Below are positions 40,020 to 49,175 of a stretch of 64,000 bases of DNA, in pieces. Position numbers and translations under genes: made by a program. This stretch comes from a virus, in the IMG/VR virus record IMGVR_UViG_3300010885_053065, positions 25,720 through 89,719 of that record, one strand, 5' to 3'. Position 1 is the stretch's first letter; each line of letters starts with the position of its first letter. A model generated the notes under the pieces. The model searched no databases. It was not told the DNA's origin and worked only from the letters and a program-made list of their open reading frames with translations.

Positions 40020-40586
40020 ATGTATTTTGACAGCAATCCAATTATTAGTTACGAGTTAACCCATGAAGGCTTTCTTCGTGTGGTAGGTACAGTAGCAAAA
40101 ACTGGTTGGTTAGTTTATCAAAATAAAGACGGAAGCACAAGAAAAGAGTTCGTACCTGAGGAAACTTTATTTAATCCAGAACATCTTGATTCTATTGGTG
40201 GAAAACCTCTTACTTTAGAGCATCCTCCTAACGGAGTTAACCCTCAAAACTTCAAACAATACAGTGTAGGTTTAAGCGGGACAAAGGTAACAGGAAGAAA
40301 GGATTCAGGACTTATAGATATCGTTTTGGTAGTTTGTGATGACAATGCGATTCAGTCAATTATTGACGGGAAAACTACAGAGTTATCAATGGGTTATCAC
40401 GCTGAAACCCTCCCAAGACGAGATGGAAATTTTACTCAAATTAAACGAATTTGTAACCATATTGCCTTGACTAAAAAAGGTAGAGCTGGACCTGAAGTTG
40501 CCTTGCATCTAGACGGTTGGCATCAAGTTGATAAAGAACCTATTAACCAGAAACCAAAATGGCAAATTTTAAGTGTGACGGTGTAG
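40020..40586 (+). CDS. Head maturation protein, DUF2213 family (probable prohead protease)
   Basis: About 188 residues from ATG 40020 (TTG 40011 possible). Conserved blocks: LRVVGTVAKTGWLVYQNKDG, HLDSIGGKPLTLEHPP (with His and possible Ser nearby), GLIDIVLVVCDDNAIQSII, TELSMGYHAET and ICNHIALTKKGRAGPEVALH. DUF2213 proteins carry a serine-protease-like domain and usually a C-terminal scaffold; here the scaffold is a separate overlapping gene. Confidence 0.85.
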   Translation: MYFDSNPIISYELTHEGFLRVVGTVAKTGWLVYQNKDGSTRKEFVPEETLFNPEHLDSIGGKPLTLEHPPNGVNPQNFKQYSVGLSGTKVTGRKDSGLIDIVLVVCDDNAIQSIIDGKTTELSMGYHAETLPRRDGNFTQIKRICNHIALTKKGRAGPEVALHLDGWHQVDKEPINQKPKWQILSVTV

Positions 40587-41245
40587 AAATTGAAGTTCCT
40601 GACAATATTGTTGGGTTTATTCAGTCTGCAGTACAGAAACGAGACTCTCAAATTGAGCAGCTAAGAAAAGACGCAAGTCAAGGACCTTGGACTATCGAAA
40701 TTGAAGGAAAAGACAAGTCTTTTGATGATCCGGACGACATGTACGACTCCTTCAAAAAGATGTGTGATTCCTATAAAAAAGAAAAGAAAGATGCTGAAGA
40801 CACCAAGAAAAAACTAGAAGAAACCACTTCTAAATGTGATTCTCTATCTGGTCAAGTTGAAGCATTAAAACTAGAAGCAGAAACTAGAGTTGATTCTGTA
40901 ACTGTTGTTCCTTTTGAAGCTCTTAAAGAAAGAATCAAACTACAGAATAAAGCTGGCAAATACTTACCTAAAACTTTCAATATTGACTCTCTCTGTGACC
41001 TAACAGACAGACAAATCAAGGAGAAAGTTATTGAGGCTAAGTGGAAAAATATCAAGAATCTTTCTGCTAAAAACGATGCAGAGATTGAAGGTATGTACCA
41101 TGTAGCAACAATTGAAGAACCACCTCAAACAGACTCTTCTGACCTTCTACAACAAGCTTTAGCAGGTATTCAATCAGTTAATGATCGTAGCGGAAATGAG
41201 TACGTTAAGACAACTGAAAATGCTTGGCAGTGGATTAATAAATAG
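40559..41245 (+). CDS. Scaffold-like protein following the DUF2213 protease
   Basis: 228 residues. Coiled-coil core (about 40-115: KKMCDSYKKEKKDAEDTKKK, LEETTSKCDSLSGQVEALKL) and a C-terminal SNDRSGNEYVKTT-type tail ending WQWINK. This matches the scaffold half normally fused to DUF2213 proteins. ATG 40559 lies inside the protease gene, in the -1 frame relative to it, with a 28-bp overlap and no canonical slippery site, so coupled re-initiation is more likely than frameshifting. Confidence 0.7.
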   Translation: MANFKCDGVEIEVPDNIVGFIQSAVQKRDSQIEQLRKDASQGPWTIEIEGKDKSFDDPDDMYDSFKKMCDSYKKEKKDAEDTKKKLEETTSKCDSLSGQVEALKLEAETRVDSVTVVPFEALKERIKLQNKAGKYLPKTFNIDSLCDLTDRQIKEKVIEAKWKNIKNLSAKNDAEIEGMYHVATIEEPPQTDSSDLLQQALAGIQSVNDRSGNEYVKTTENAWQWINK

Positions 41246-41255
41246 GAGTTAAACT

Positions 41256-42230
41256 ATGCCTTTTTCTAATTACGATTTTGTCTCTGCTACTCCTTTGTAT
41301 GAAGGTCAGTTAGCCTCTAATTCACTTCACAATATTCGCTCTTATACGAACAATACCAATGCTGTTATTCCTTTTGGTAGAGCATTGGTACAAGATACAC
41401 TACAGAACTCAGCCAAGATAGCTACAGCAATTAGTGGAGTTTTCCTTGGTGTATCTCTAGCTGTTGAAGTGTATGAAGCAACTAAAGATAGTTCTGGTGT
41501 TTACTTTGGTGGTTTCCCTCCTTATCGTGAGATGTCTGTATTAACTCAAGGTGATGTTGCTGTTTATGTAGAACAGGCTGTAACTGTTACTGATCCTGTT
41601 TTCTTTAGACACACCGCTAATGGTTCTAACCAAATTCTTGGAGTATTTAGAAAAGATGCAGATACTTTGACTGGTGGTTCTATTGCAAGTATCACTGTAG
41701 GAACCGCAGGTTCTGGTTATACAACTGCTCCTAACGTTGCTTTCTCTGGTGGTTCTGGTTCTGGTGCTACAGCTACTGCTGTTATTGCAACCAATACAGT
41801 AGCTGCTATTGCAATCACTAACGGTGGTACTGGTTATAGCTCAGCCCCAACTTTAGCAGTAACTGGTGGTGGTGGTTCAGGAGCCACAGCAACTTGTACT
41901 GTAAGTGGTGGAGTAATCAACGCAGTAACTATTACTAACGCAGGTACTGGTTATGTAACCGCTCCTACTATCACAGTTACTGGTGCAGGTACAGGAGCAG
42001 TTTTAACTGCCACTTTAGGTGGTGGGGTAACAGGAGTAATTATCACTAATGCAGGTACTGGTTATAGTTCAGCTCCTACCATTTCTTTCTCTGGTGGTGG
42101 TGGAACGAGTGCAGCAGCTACAGCTACCGTATCTAGTTCAGTTGCTACAGCAGATCAAGTGACTAGCGCACGTTGGGTTGAAGGTGCTCCTGCTGGTGGT
42201 ATCGCAATCTTATCTTTATTCAAACCTTAA
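41256..42230 (+). CDS. Capsid decoration-like protein with Gly-rich repeat insert
   Basis: 324 residues. The N-terminal ~140 residues and the last ~25 (ARWVEGAPAGGIAILSLFKP) form a decoration-like fold, as expected before the capsid gene. Between them (about 145-300) are four repeats of the type TNGGTGYSSAPTxxxxGGGG with SGATAT. The same module occurs in the tail tube protein at 45254. The insert is probably displayed on the head surface and may bind host or environmental polymers. Confidence 0.65.
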   Translation: MPFSNYDFVSATPLYEGQLASNSLHNIRSYTNNTNAVIPFGRALVQDTLQNSAKIATAISGVFLGVSLAVEVYEATKDSSGVYFGGFPPYREMSVLTQGDVAVYVEQAVTVTDPVFFRHTANGSNQILGVFRKDADTLTGGSIASITVGTAGSGYTTAPNVAFSGGSGSGATATAVIATNTVAAIAITNGGTGYSSAPTLAVTGGGGSGATATCTVSGGVINAVTITNAGTGYVTAPTITVTGAGTGAVLTATLGGGVTGVIITNAGTGYSSAPTISFSGGGGTSAAATATVSSSVATADQVTSARWVEGAPAGGIAILSLFKP

Positions 42231-42247
42231 TTACGGGGTAATTAACT

Positions 42248-43210
42248 ATGCCATCTACAACCACAGCAAGCTTTAACCTATTACGCTTTCTTGAGTATAA
42301 AATACCTACTGTATTTGAAAGACAAGAAAGAGAGTTAGTTTTCGATAACGGAATGTTACTACCTCAATCCGGTGATCTACCTTTTGGTGCTACTGACGTA
42401 GTTGCTGAACTAGTAGACCGTCGAGGTGAGGCTAAAATCATCGCTTCTGGCGACAACGATATCCCTTTAGTTGACGTTAAAGTTACTGAAGATAAATATC
42501 CAGTAGTTCGTCTAGCAGCAGGTTTCAGATACGAAGAAAGCGAATTAGAAGCAGCTACTTTCGCTGAGTCTAATGGACAGATTATCACCAATTTGAAAGA
42601 CCGTCGTATGATTGCTGCACGTCGAGTTATTGACGAAAAATCTCACATACTTGGTGCTTTCGGTGACGTTCCTCATAATATGTATGGGTTGCTAAACAAT
42701 CCAAACGTACCCGTCCTCAACCTTTCAACTGGACCTCACTCTAACGGTTATACAGCAGATCAGATGATTCAGTTTGTAACAACGTCTTATGACACAATCG
42801 TTACAAACACTTTATTGGTTGCTAAGCCAGACATTATCCTCCTGCCTTATAGAACTTATTCCCTACTCAATACCACTTATCGCTCTAGCCCAAGTGACTT
42901 GACAGTACTGCAGCACATCCTAAACATCCTTACTCCCTTAGGACTAAGAGCAATCAAGCCAGTAAACGAGTTAACCTCTGAGCAGCTTGTTAAATATGGT
43001 GCACAGGCTTCAGGAACCAATAAGTATAGAATGGTATTGTACAAACTAGATCCGTTCTTTGGGTTCAATAGACAGTTCACACCTTATAAACAGTCTATTC
43101 CTGAGTACAGAAAAATGGGTTACGAGACCTATATGATCAAATCTGTTAGTTCTGTGCTTAACGAATACCCAAACAACGCTCTATACGTTGATTACCCAAC
43201 AGGACTATAA
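42248..43210 (+). CDS. Major capsid protein, DUF2184 family
   Basis: 320 residues with an HK97-fold signature for this family: KIPTVFERQERELVFDNGML, KDRRMIAARRVIDEKSHILG, NMYGLLNNPNVPVLNL, and the C-terminal KLDPFFGFNRQFTPYKQSIP. Position after protease, scaffold and decoration genes agrees. An AT-rich leader with GGGGTAAT precedes the ATG. Confidence 0.88.
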   Translation: MPSTTTASFNLLRFLEYKIPTVFERQERELVFDNGMLLPQSGDLPFGATDVVAELVDRRGEAKIIASGDNDIPLVDVKVTEDKYPVVRLAAGFRYEESELEAATFAESNGQIITNLKDRRMIAARRVIDEKSHILGAFGDVPHNMYGLLNNPNVPVLNLSTGPHSNGYTADQMIQFVTTSYDTIVTNTLLVAKPDIILLPYRTYSLLNTTYRSSPSDLTVLQHILNILTPLGLRAIKPVNELTSEQLVKYGAQASGTNKYRMVLYKLDPFFGFNRQFTPYKQSIPEYRKMGYETYMIKSVSSVLNEYPNNALYVDYPTGL

Positions 43211-43214
43211 GACA

Positions 43215-43607
43215 ATGACTCAAGACAAAGCCTTTGCAATTGTTTATTACGATCCTCTGCAAGAGAATCCACGCAGATATGGACCGAGATCATTTGACTT
43301 TGTAAAGCTAGAGTCTGGCAGAAACACACTAGATCAGCGCGATTTTGAGACCTTACGCTCACATCCTGAGTTTGAGGAATACGTAAAGATACGTGCTATT
43401 GAAGTTATTGCTTCTGAAATACCCGAAGTAGTTAACGAGTCTCTCGACTACTTGGACGCTAATACAGCAATTCAAGTAGTTAGAGATGAGTTCGATGCTG
43501 AAAAGCTAGTTAATTGGCAAAAGCAGGAACTATCAGGGAAGAAAAGAAAGACAGTACTTAACGCCTTAGCTATCCAAATTAAAGACGCTAAAGAAGGTAC
43601 CCTATAG
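43215..43607 (+). CDS. Unknown protein between capsid and head-tail adaptor
   Basis: 130 residues from ATG 43215 (a longer frame overlapping the capsid gene is not preferred). An N-terminal beta segment (MTQDKAFAIVYYDPLQENPR) is followed by helices (DQRDFETLRSHPEFEEYVKI) and a Lys-rich end. Its location suggests a head-completion or small structural protein. GTG of the next gene overlaps its stop by one base. Confidence 0.55.
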   Translation: MTQDKAFAIVYYDPLQENPRRYGPRSFDFVKLESGRNTLDQRDFETLRSHPEFEEYVKIRAIEVIASEIPEVVNESLDYLDANTAIQVVRDEFDAEKLVNWQKQELSGKKRKTVLNALAIQIKDAKEGTL

Positions 43608-43945
43608 TGGATATTACCCCCGACGATATTAGATTTGAATTTCCTGAGTTCTCTGGTCTTTCTGACCTACAAATTCAGTCTGTCTTAGACCGTGCTTCTA
43701 GACAGATTCAAATCGAGCGTTGGGGTGACTTATTCCAAGACGGTATTAAAACCTTTACTGCTCATACTCTTATGGTTCGCTATATCAATAAATTAGATAT
43801 AGGTGGCTATATAAAGTCTTTGGATTCTGATAAGAGTAGCGGTCCTGATTTTAACAAGGGTAGTGTAGCTTTTGAGAGTACTATCTACGGATTAGAATAC
43901 CTCCAATTATTAAGCCAATTAGGAGGGGTAGGATTTGTAGTATGA
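43607..43945 (+). CDS. DUF4054 head-tail adaptor
   Basis: 112 residues starting at GTG 43607: DITPDDIRFEFPEFSGLSDL, QIQSVLDRASRQIQIERWGD and TFTAHTLMVRYINK are typical of DUF4054 connector proteins (gp6/gp15-like), which join the portal to the tail. The next gene overlaps by 4 bp. Confidence 0.82.
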   Translation: MDITPDDIRFEFPEFSGLSDLQIQSVLDRASRQIQIERWGDLFQDGIKTFTAHTLMVRYINKLDIGGYIKSLDSDKSSGPDFNKGSVAFESTIYGLEYLQLLSQLGGVGFVV

Positions 43946-44394
43946 CTTACTCTGCTCAAGGTGCTTTAGACGCGATCAAAGTTATTTCTGTTTCTATTGC
44001 AGGTTTACTTCCTCAATCCCCTAACTTTAAGTTCTACTTATCTTTAGCAGGAGGCGACTTAGCTTCTGATGATTGGGGTAACCCTATTACAGATGAAAAT
44101 CTTGAGATAACTTTAACTGGTCGGTTGTACCAAACAAAACCAACTACTACACAACCAAACCCAGGAGTAGCTGATAGCGCGGTCTACTATGAAGGTAGAC
44201 TAACGGATAACTCTAGATTTCCTCAGCCTTTACCAGTTAAAGTTGAGGCTGAGATTCTATCAGAAGGACTTTGGAGAAAAGGTGTATTTTATCCTGTCCA
44301 ACGCTTTCAATCTGCTATCTCTGAATCTATTGCTGCTAGTGCTGCTTTAGGTCAAAAGATATCGGGTTATTTCCAGATAGGAGAGGGTTACTGA
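43942..44394 (+). CDS. Neck/head-closure-like protein
   Basis: 150 residues, beta-rich (NLEITLTGRLYQTKPTTTQP, RFPQPLPVKVEAEILSEGLW). The position between the DUF4054 adaptor and the gp10-like protein suggests a head-closure or stopper role. No motif is diagnostic to me. Confidence 0.6.
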   Translation: MTYSAQGALDAIKVISVSIAGLLPQSPNFKFYLSLAGGDLASDDWGNPITDENLEITLTGRLYQTKPTTTQPNPGVADSAVYYEGRLTDNSRFPQPLPVKVEAEILSEGLWRKGVFYPVQRFQSAISESIAASAALGQKISGYFQIGEGY

Positions 44395-44804
44395 TGGCTA
44401 TCACTATCGACCTAACTGCTTTTAATAGAGAGTTTGACGGAGTAACCTTCGAGTTCTTGAACGTAATTGCTGACTCCATGCAGTCTCAATTAACAGAGGA
44501 AGTCAGGGTTTATCCAAGAGAAACTAAGCGTAAGTATGGTCGTGGTAGAACAGGTAAGCTTGCTGGATCTCGTAGGGATGTAGTGGATAGTGGTGAACTA
44601 GTAAATAGCTTTGATTTGTCGATTAATAAATCTATTAGTTCAATTACTGGAAACTATACTTACAGTGCTGACCACGCTATCTTTGTTTATCTTGGTTATG
44701 TACTAAAGACAGGAGCTAAAGTACCTCCTTATCCTTGGATAGCTAATGCAATTAGAGAACTAGATATACTAAAACTGTTTGAGGAGCTATGGAATGGCAA
44801 CTAG
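44394..44804 (+). CDS. Tail completion protein, HK97 gp10-like
   Basis: 136 residues: VIADSMQSQLTEEVRVYPRE, KLAGSRRDVVDSGELVNSFD, then HAIFVYLGYVLKTGAKVPPY and PWIANAIRELD. The RDVVDSGELxNS and PxPWIxxAI segments are typical of gp10-like head-tail joining proteins. ATG overlaps the previous stop by one base. Confidence 0.72.
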   Translation: MAITIDLTAFNREFDGVTFEFLNVIADSMQSQLTEEVRVYPRETKRKYGRGRTGKLAGSRRDVVDSGELVNSFDLSINKSISSITGNYTYSADHAIFVYLGYVLKTGAKVPPYPWIANAIRELDILKLFEELWNGN

Positions 44805-45243
44805 AACAGCTAAGGATACTTTAATCTTGCTCAAAAAGGTGCTTAATTCTTTACTGGTAGAGCAATTAGGTATTTATGTCTTGGGTAATGGGGCTGAAAC
44901 TCCTTCTATTGCTATCAGGATATCTGAGGAAAAACCAAGCTACAAACTAAAGCCTGATTCTGGTATTGAATGTATTATCGAGCCAGAATCAGATAGTGAA
45001 TACAGATTTTTAAAAATTGGTGGTACTAGTCTAATAAGACGCTTCACTATAACGTTAGACCAACACAACCCCAGACAGACTTTGGCTGATTCCTTGGAGT
45101 TGATTTACTCACATCCTGGAATTAGACCAATGGAAAAACCGTTAGTAAGACCAAGATTACGATATCCCAATCAACAGGGAGAGGCTCCAGCTAGAGCACT
45201 TTTAGTAATCTCAGAAGCACAATATTTAGAATCAGTATATTAA
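44794..45243 (+). CDS. Tail terminator-like protein
   Basis: 149 residues from ATG 44794, chosen because GAGGAG ends 7 bp upstream. It contains SLLVEQLGIYVLGNGAETPS, RRFTITLDQHNPRQTLADSL and a C-terminal ALLVISEAQYLE strand. Size and order fit a tail terminator (gpU-like). It overlaps the previous gene by 11 bp. Confidence 0.65.
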   Translation: MATRTAKDTLILLKKVLNSLLVEQLGIYVLGNGAETPSIAIRISEEKPSYKLKPDSGIECIIEPESDSEYRFLKIGGTSLIRRFTITLDQHNPRQTLADSLELIYSHPGIRPMEKPLVRPRLRYPNQQGEAPARALLVISEAQYLESVY

Positions 45244-45253
45244 GGGGTAAACA

Positions 45254-46267
45254 ATGGCAACTTTACAATCATTAGCAGGGTTAGATTTCTATCAGTCTGG
45301 GTTAAATTTATCTGAAGTCAATCAAGTACGCGGCGACTCTATGGAGTTGTGGCTTTCTAAGTTGACTTTTGGTAGTAGCCGACCATCTATCGTCACAGTA
45401 ACAGCGTCAGCCGATGCAGCAACCGATGCAGAAACAATAGCAGCAACAATTTCTACTCCTACCGTACTTTATCGCAGAGATGTTTTATGGTTCTCTGCTG
45501 CAGGAGTACTAGCAGTAGTTAAAGAAACTGTTAACTTAGGCGGTACAGGTACTGGTTTATCTTTAACCGCTGTTTTAGGTACAGGTGGCAATGCTCAAAA
45601 AGTAGTATCAGTCACTATCAACAACGGTGGTAGTGGGTATGTAACGGCACCCACACTTGCTTTTACAGGTGGTGCAGGTTCAGGAGCTACAGCAACTTGT
45701 ACTGTAGTTGATGGTGTGGTTACTTCTGTTACTGTAACAGCACAAGGTTCTGGTTACACAAGCGTGCCTACTGTAGCTATTACTGCGGCAACAAATAACT
45801 CAGTTAAAGTATTACCACTTAGTGGACCTATTACCAGTGGTGGAACAGCTAAGACTTATGGTTTGAAACCACTTATCTCCTTAATGGAAGGTGGTGTTGT
45901 TGACCGTCAAGGACAAGAAATGACCTCTCGTGTTAAGGCTCAGTCTCTGTATGAGGTAAAAGGTATTAACAAAAGAAGTGCAACAATGCCTTTAAACGGG
46001 GTTGTTCTTAAAAACGATCCTGCTCTATTTGATATTGAAGATGTTGTAGGTGGTTCACAATTACTCTATGTTGAATCGCGTCATTCTCCATTTCAAGTGT
46101 TTGATAATGGTGGTACTATCTACGACAAAGGTAGAGGAGTGGGTGCAACAGGAGCTATCGGTACTATTCTTAATTTCCAGTTAACTGCTCCTGAAGCTGA
46201 TTATGTCAAGTTCCAAGCTTCACTATCTATTAGTGGTAGCCCTACCCCATACGCTTTATTAGTTTAG
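45254..46267 (+). CDS. Major tail tube protein with Gly-rich repeat insert
   Basis: 337 residues. It precedes the tail chaperone-size genes and tape measure, the usual tube position. The N- and C-terminal parts (VNQVRGDSMELWLSKLTFGS; SRVKAQSLYEVKGINKRSAT, YVKFQASLSISGSP) form the tube domain. An insert at about 110-185 has two modules (TINNGGSGYVTAPTLAFTGG, TAQGSGYTSVPTVAIT) shared with the decoration protein at 41256. Confidence 0.72.
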   Translation: MATLQSLAGLDFYQSGLNLSEVNQVRGDSMELWLSKLTFGSSRPSIVTVTASADAATDAETIAATISTPTVLYRRDVLWFSAAGVLAVVKETVNLGGTGTGLSLTAVLGTGGNAQKVVSVTINNGGSGYVTAPTLAFTGGAGSGATATCTVVDGVVTSVTVTAQGSGYTSVPTVAITAATNNSVKVLPLSGPITSGGTAKTYGLKPLISLMEGGVVDRQGQEMTSRVKAQSLYEVKGINKRSATMPLNGVVLKNDPALFDIEDVVGGSQLLYVESRHSPFQVFDNGGTIYDKGRGVGATGAIGTILNFQLTAPEADYVKFQASLSISGSPTPYALLV

Positions 46268-46512
46268 TGATAGCTGAGTTGTTAACCGACTCACTAGAGA
46301 ATCCCTCAGTATGGTTGATCAATTGCCATACTGAGGGTGACCAACTAATTGCTGAGTTAGGTTTTATCTCTATGGGATTAGTTGATAGAGATTATTTGTT
46401 AATTGATGAACAAGGTCAAATTTTCTCTAAAGTTAGGTTACCTAAAGCAGCAATTAAATTAAAAGAAGATATTTTCTGTGAGTTGAAAGAGGAAAAATTC
46501 AAAATGGCTTAG
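46267..46512 (+). CDS. Small protein after the tail tube gene
   Basis: 81 residues from GTG 46267, whose first base overlaps the previous stop. Beta-rich (GDQLIAELGFISMGLVDRDY) with a Lys-rich end. The position matches a tail assembly accessory protein. No family recognised. Confidence 0.5.
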   Translation: MIAELLTDSLENPSVWLINCHTEGDQLIAELGFISMGLVDRDYLLIDEQGQIFSKVRLPKAAIKLKEDIFCELKEEKFKMA

Positions 46513-46522
46513 GGTGTATTTT

Positions 46523-46966
46523 ATGATCAAAAAGCCTCCAGAATCAGAAGAGATAAAAAGATTAAAACTTAAGCTAGAAATAGCTAAATGTCAGGCTTAT
46601 ATCTGTAAAGAAACGATGCAGTTATTGACTAAATCAGAACTGATATTTTCTACTTACGGTGCTGAGGTTCTTGCATTAATACAAGGTAATCCTGATGCTG
46701 TTATAGAAATATTTGAAACTCTGACTCAAACTATTGTTGTTAAAGGTGACACTAATGTTAATTTTGAGGGAAAACCTTTAGAGCAAGTAGCAAAAGAACA
46801 AGGTTTTAAAACAGTAAAACAGTTAGAATCTTGGTTAAAGAAACATGGTAGAGAAGATATTATTTGTCAAGGTCTAAAAGTTGTTCAAGCTCCTTATATT
46901 CCTACAGAAAACTTACCTGAATTAGAAGACTTATTCTATGAAACTAGTCCAGAAACTCAAACATAG
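46523..46966 (+). CDS. Tail assembly chaperone-position protein
   Basis: 147 residues from ATG 46523 (AGGGTG upstream; a GTG at 46514 is possible). Helical N-terminal (SEEIKRLKLKLEIAKCQAYI) and acidic C-terminal (ENLPELEDLFYETSPETQT). Located between tube and tape measure, where chaperones normally lie, but without a slippery site by eye. Its end overlaps the convergent membrane protein gene by 10 bp. Confidence 0.5.
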   Translation: MIKKPPESEEIKRLKLKLEIAKCQAYICKETMQLLTKSELIFSTYGAEVLALIQGNPDAVIEIFETLTQTIVVKGDTNVNFEGKPLEQVAKEQGFKTVKQLESWLKKHGREDIICQGLKVVQAPYIPTENLPELEDLFYETSPETQT

Positions 46967-47412
46967 TCATCATGTTTTTTACTGAGAAATATATTGATTT
47001 TACTTACTGTCTCTGTAATCTTGTCTAGTAGTTCAGCATTGATTGTAAGTTGCTTGACAACAGCTTCCATTCTAGAATCGTAAAGCTTCTGTTCTAGTGG
47101 TTGCTTAAGTAAATAAGATTTCATGTCTGAGTCTAAAGTGTTTAATCTCTTCTCTAAAATCTCAGCTAAAGATGTTAATTTTTCTATACTTTTTTCAAGT
47201 GAACTATATTTTTTGTCTTCTTCATCTCTAAGAATAGTTCTAGCCTGAGATTGTGTTTTAAAAAGAATATTTTGAGCCGCTAAAACTACGATACTGCTAA
47301 TAATAAAAACTAGTAAGGTAGAATCAAATAAACTGGTAATAGGTGAAGATTCTTTAGAATAGTGAGGAATACTATTTATTTCACTATTATTTTTATTATT
47401 TGTAGATGCCAT
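46957..47412 (-). CDS. Membrane-anchored coiled-coil protein
   Basis: 151 residues from ATG 47412. One transmembrane segment (about 28-50: SLFDSTLLVFIISSIVVLAA) and a long coiled coil to the C-terminus (EKSIEKLTSLAEILEKRLNT, QLTINAELLDKITETVSKIN). It is in the opposite orientation to the tail genes; its ATG overlaps the divergent ATG of the DUF2460 gene. A holin accessory or membrane anchor role is possible; unproven. Confidence 0.6.
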   Translation of the reverse strand: MASTNNKNNSEINSIPHYSKESSPITSLFDSTLLVFIISSIVVLAAQNILFKTQSQARTILRDEEDKKYSSLEKSIEKLTSLAEILEKRLNTLDSDMKSYLLKQPLEQKLYDSRMEAVVKQLTINAELLDKITETVSKINIFLSKKHDDYV

Positions 47413-49129
47413 GTTTTTAAATACCCAATTTTTGATAGAAGAAGAGTTCGGAACCAATGTTACTTATGAATTTAGTAACAATAAAAAAGTAGAAATATGC
47501 AACGGAAACGATAGCTTAATAGCTAATTGTTTACAACCTCTTGCTACTTATAGTATAACTAAGTCCTTCTTTTATCAATCAACTTGTGATTACATTACAA
47601 GTTTTTTTACCACAGCATTAGGAAGTCTAAATAGTTTTAGATTTAGAGATCCTTGTGATAATTTTGCCACTAATACAGTTTATAATTCTGGTTTTGGAAC
47701 TAGTACTCAAGGAGTGGTCTTACCCAATCCAGATGGTAGTAATAAAGTATTTAAACTCTATAAAGCTTACAATCTTGGTTCATATGTAGCTTATAGAAAT
47801 ATTAGTAAGCCTATAGTTAGTACTCTTAAAGTTTATGTAAATGGAAATCTGACCACTTGCAGTGTCAATACAAGTACAGGGGTAATTACTTTCTCTACTG
47901 CTCCCCCTGCTGGGAATGGGTTTGGTGGTGTATCTAGGATTACTTGGGAAGGTAATTTTGATGTTGAAGTTAGGTTCGATTCTGATACTGCTGTAGCGAT
48001 AGAAACTAAAGTCTATGACGATAGTATTAGCCAATGGATGTTTCAGCTACCAACACTTAAATTGGTAGAAGTTAGAGATACTAATTCTATTCCTACTGGT
48101 TCTAGTAGGGCACCAGTTACTACGATTCCAGACTCAATAAATCATGTATTTGGCTTAGATTTAAGCTATGACAGCGTTTACCAGTCTCAATACAAAACTC
48201 TTAATACTAAATTAGATAACTTATTTGAGTTACGTACACAACAGTTTAATTATAGTAAAAGTGTTTTTAAGTTAGGAAGTGCTCAACTATTAGATATCAA
48301 TAAAGTAGAATATTTGATCACTTTATGGAGAATCTGTTTAGGCAATGCCAGACTCTTTAAGCTAACTAATCATATTAAAAATATTACTGAATATATTAGA
48401 TTTAATAATACAAGTTTAAGTTTTAATGTTGAGGTTGATTCTTACGTTAGGAGCGAACAATCTTTCTACTTATCTGGGATAGAGTTAATAGGTCCAGGTT
48501 CTTCACCTCCTGCTGTTTGTGTGCCTACACTCACGTTAACAGAGTCGATCTTTAACAATTGGTTAAATGGTAGACTAACTAGTGTTTATGGAGGTTTAGC
48601 TTCAAGCACAGCTACCTGTGAAAAGGTTAGTAGCGGAGGTAACCCAGGTAGCTACCTAAGAATAACAATGGTGACTACAGGTTATAATCAAGGCGGTGTA
48701 AGCACAACACAAGGTATTGCTTATTTCGTTTTTAGTCCTATCTTGTCTTTTGATCCCTCTACACAAGGTTCTATAACTAGTATTGATTTCTCGGTAGATG
48801 TCCAAAACGAGGGATCTTACTCAACTCAACTAACTTTAGCTGTACTTCAAAATGGTATAGTTTACGACTGCTCAGATCGTGGAGCTGTCGCTATTTCTAA
48901 CACTTCATGGACTAATAAGGGTATTAATGGACTAAATTCTGGTTTTGGTGCTGTCTGTACAAATCTAGGTGCATCCATTCCTAGCGGAGCACCAGTGTTT
49001 AACCCTTCTGGTAACCCTATAAGGTTTGGTATTGTAATCAAAAACTATAATATAGCAGCAACGCTTAGTAGAACTTCAGTAGCGTCAATCGATAATCTGC
49101 AAATAGTAGTTAATGCCGATTGTGATTGA
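47411..49129 (+). CDS. DUF2460 tail protein with extended C-terminus (GTA gp12-like)
   Basis: 572 residues. The N-terminal ~220 residues fit DUF2460: YSITKSFFYQSTCDYITSFF, ALGSLNSFRFRDPCDN, PIVSTLKVYVNGNLTTCSVN, TGVITFSTAPPAGN and FDVEVRFDSD. The middle is helical (KTLNTKLDNLFELRTQQFNY) and the C-terminal ~200 residues are a beta-rich, possibly carbohydrate-binding domain. GTA-like tails use this protein as distal tail. The start codon overlaps the divergent ATG at 47410-47412. Confidence 0.78.
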   Translation: MFLNTQFLIEEEFGTNVTYEFSNNKKVEICNGNDSLIANCLQPLATYSITKSFFYQSTCDYITSFFTTALGSLNSFRFRDPCDNFATNTVYNSGFGTSTQGVVLPNPDGSNKVFKLYKAYNLGSYVAYRNISKPIVSTLKVYVNGNLTTCSVNTSTGVITFSTAPPAGNGFGGVSRITWEGNFDVEVRFDSDTAVAIETKVYDDSISQWMFQLPTLKLVEVRDTNSIPTGSSRAPVTTIPDSINHVFGLDLSYDSVYQSQYKTLNTKLDNLFELRTQQFNYSKSVFKLGSAQLLDINKVEYLITLWRICLGNARLFKLTNHIKNITEYIRFNNTSLSFNVEVDSYVRSEQSFYLSGIELIGPGSSPPAVCVPTLTLTESIFNNWLNGRLTSVYGGLASSTATCEKVSSGGNPGSYLRITMVTTGYNQGGVSTTQGIAYFVFSPILSFDPSTQGSITSIDFSVDVQNEGSYSTQLTLAVLQNGIVYDCSDRGAVAISNTSWTNKGINGLNSGFGAVCTNLGASIPSGAPVFNPSGNPIRFGIVIKNYNIAATLSRTSVASIDNLQIVVNADCD

Positions 49130-49137
49130 TTTCAGGC

Positions 49138-49172
49138 ACAAAAAAAAAGGAGAGGGATAACACCCTCTCCTT
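49138..49172 (-). terminator. Terminator of the 42-residue gene
   Basis: On the minus strand GGAGAGGGTGTTATCCCTCTCC forms a stem followed by eight T residues. Confidence 0.88.
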
Positions 49173-49175
49173 TCT

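Noticed and set aside
40550-40590. Possible frameshift joining the DUF2213 protease and scaffold
   Set aside because: The overlap CCAAAATGG has no canonical slippery heptamer, and an ATG is present for the second gene.
41690-42150. Regular DNA repeats that could be taken for a CRISPR array or minisatellite
   Set aside because: They are in frame and encode the GTGYSSAPT protein repeats; the intervals are not unique spacers.
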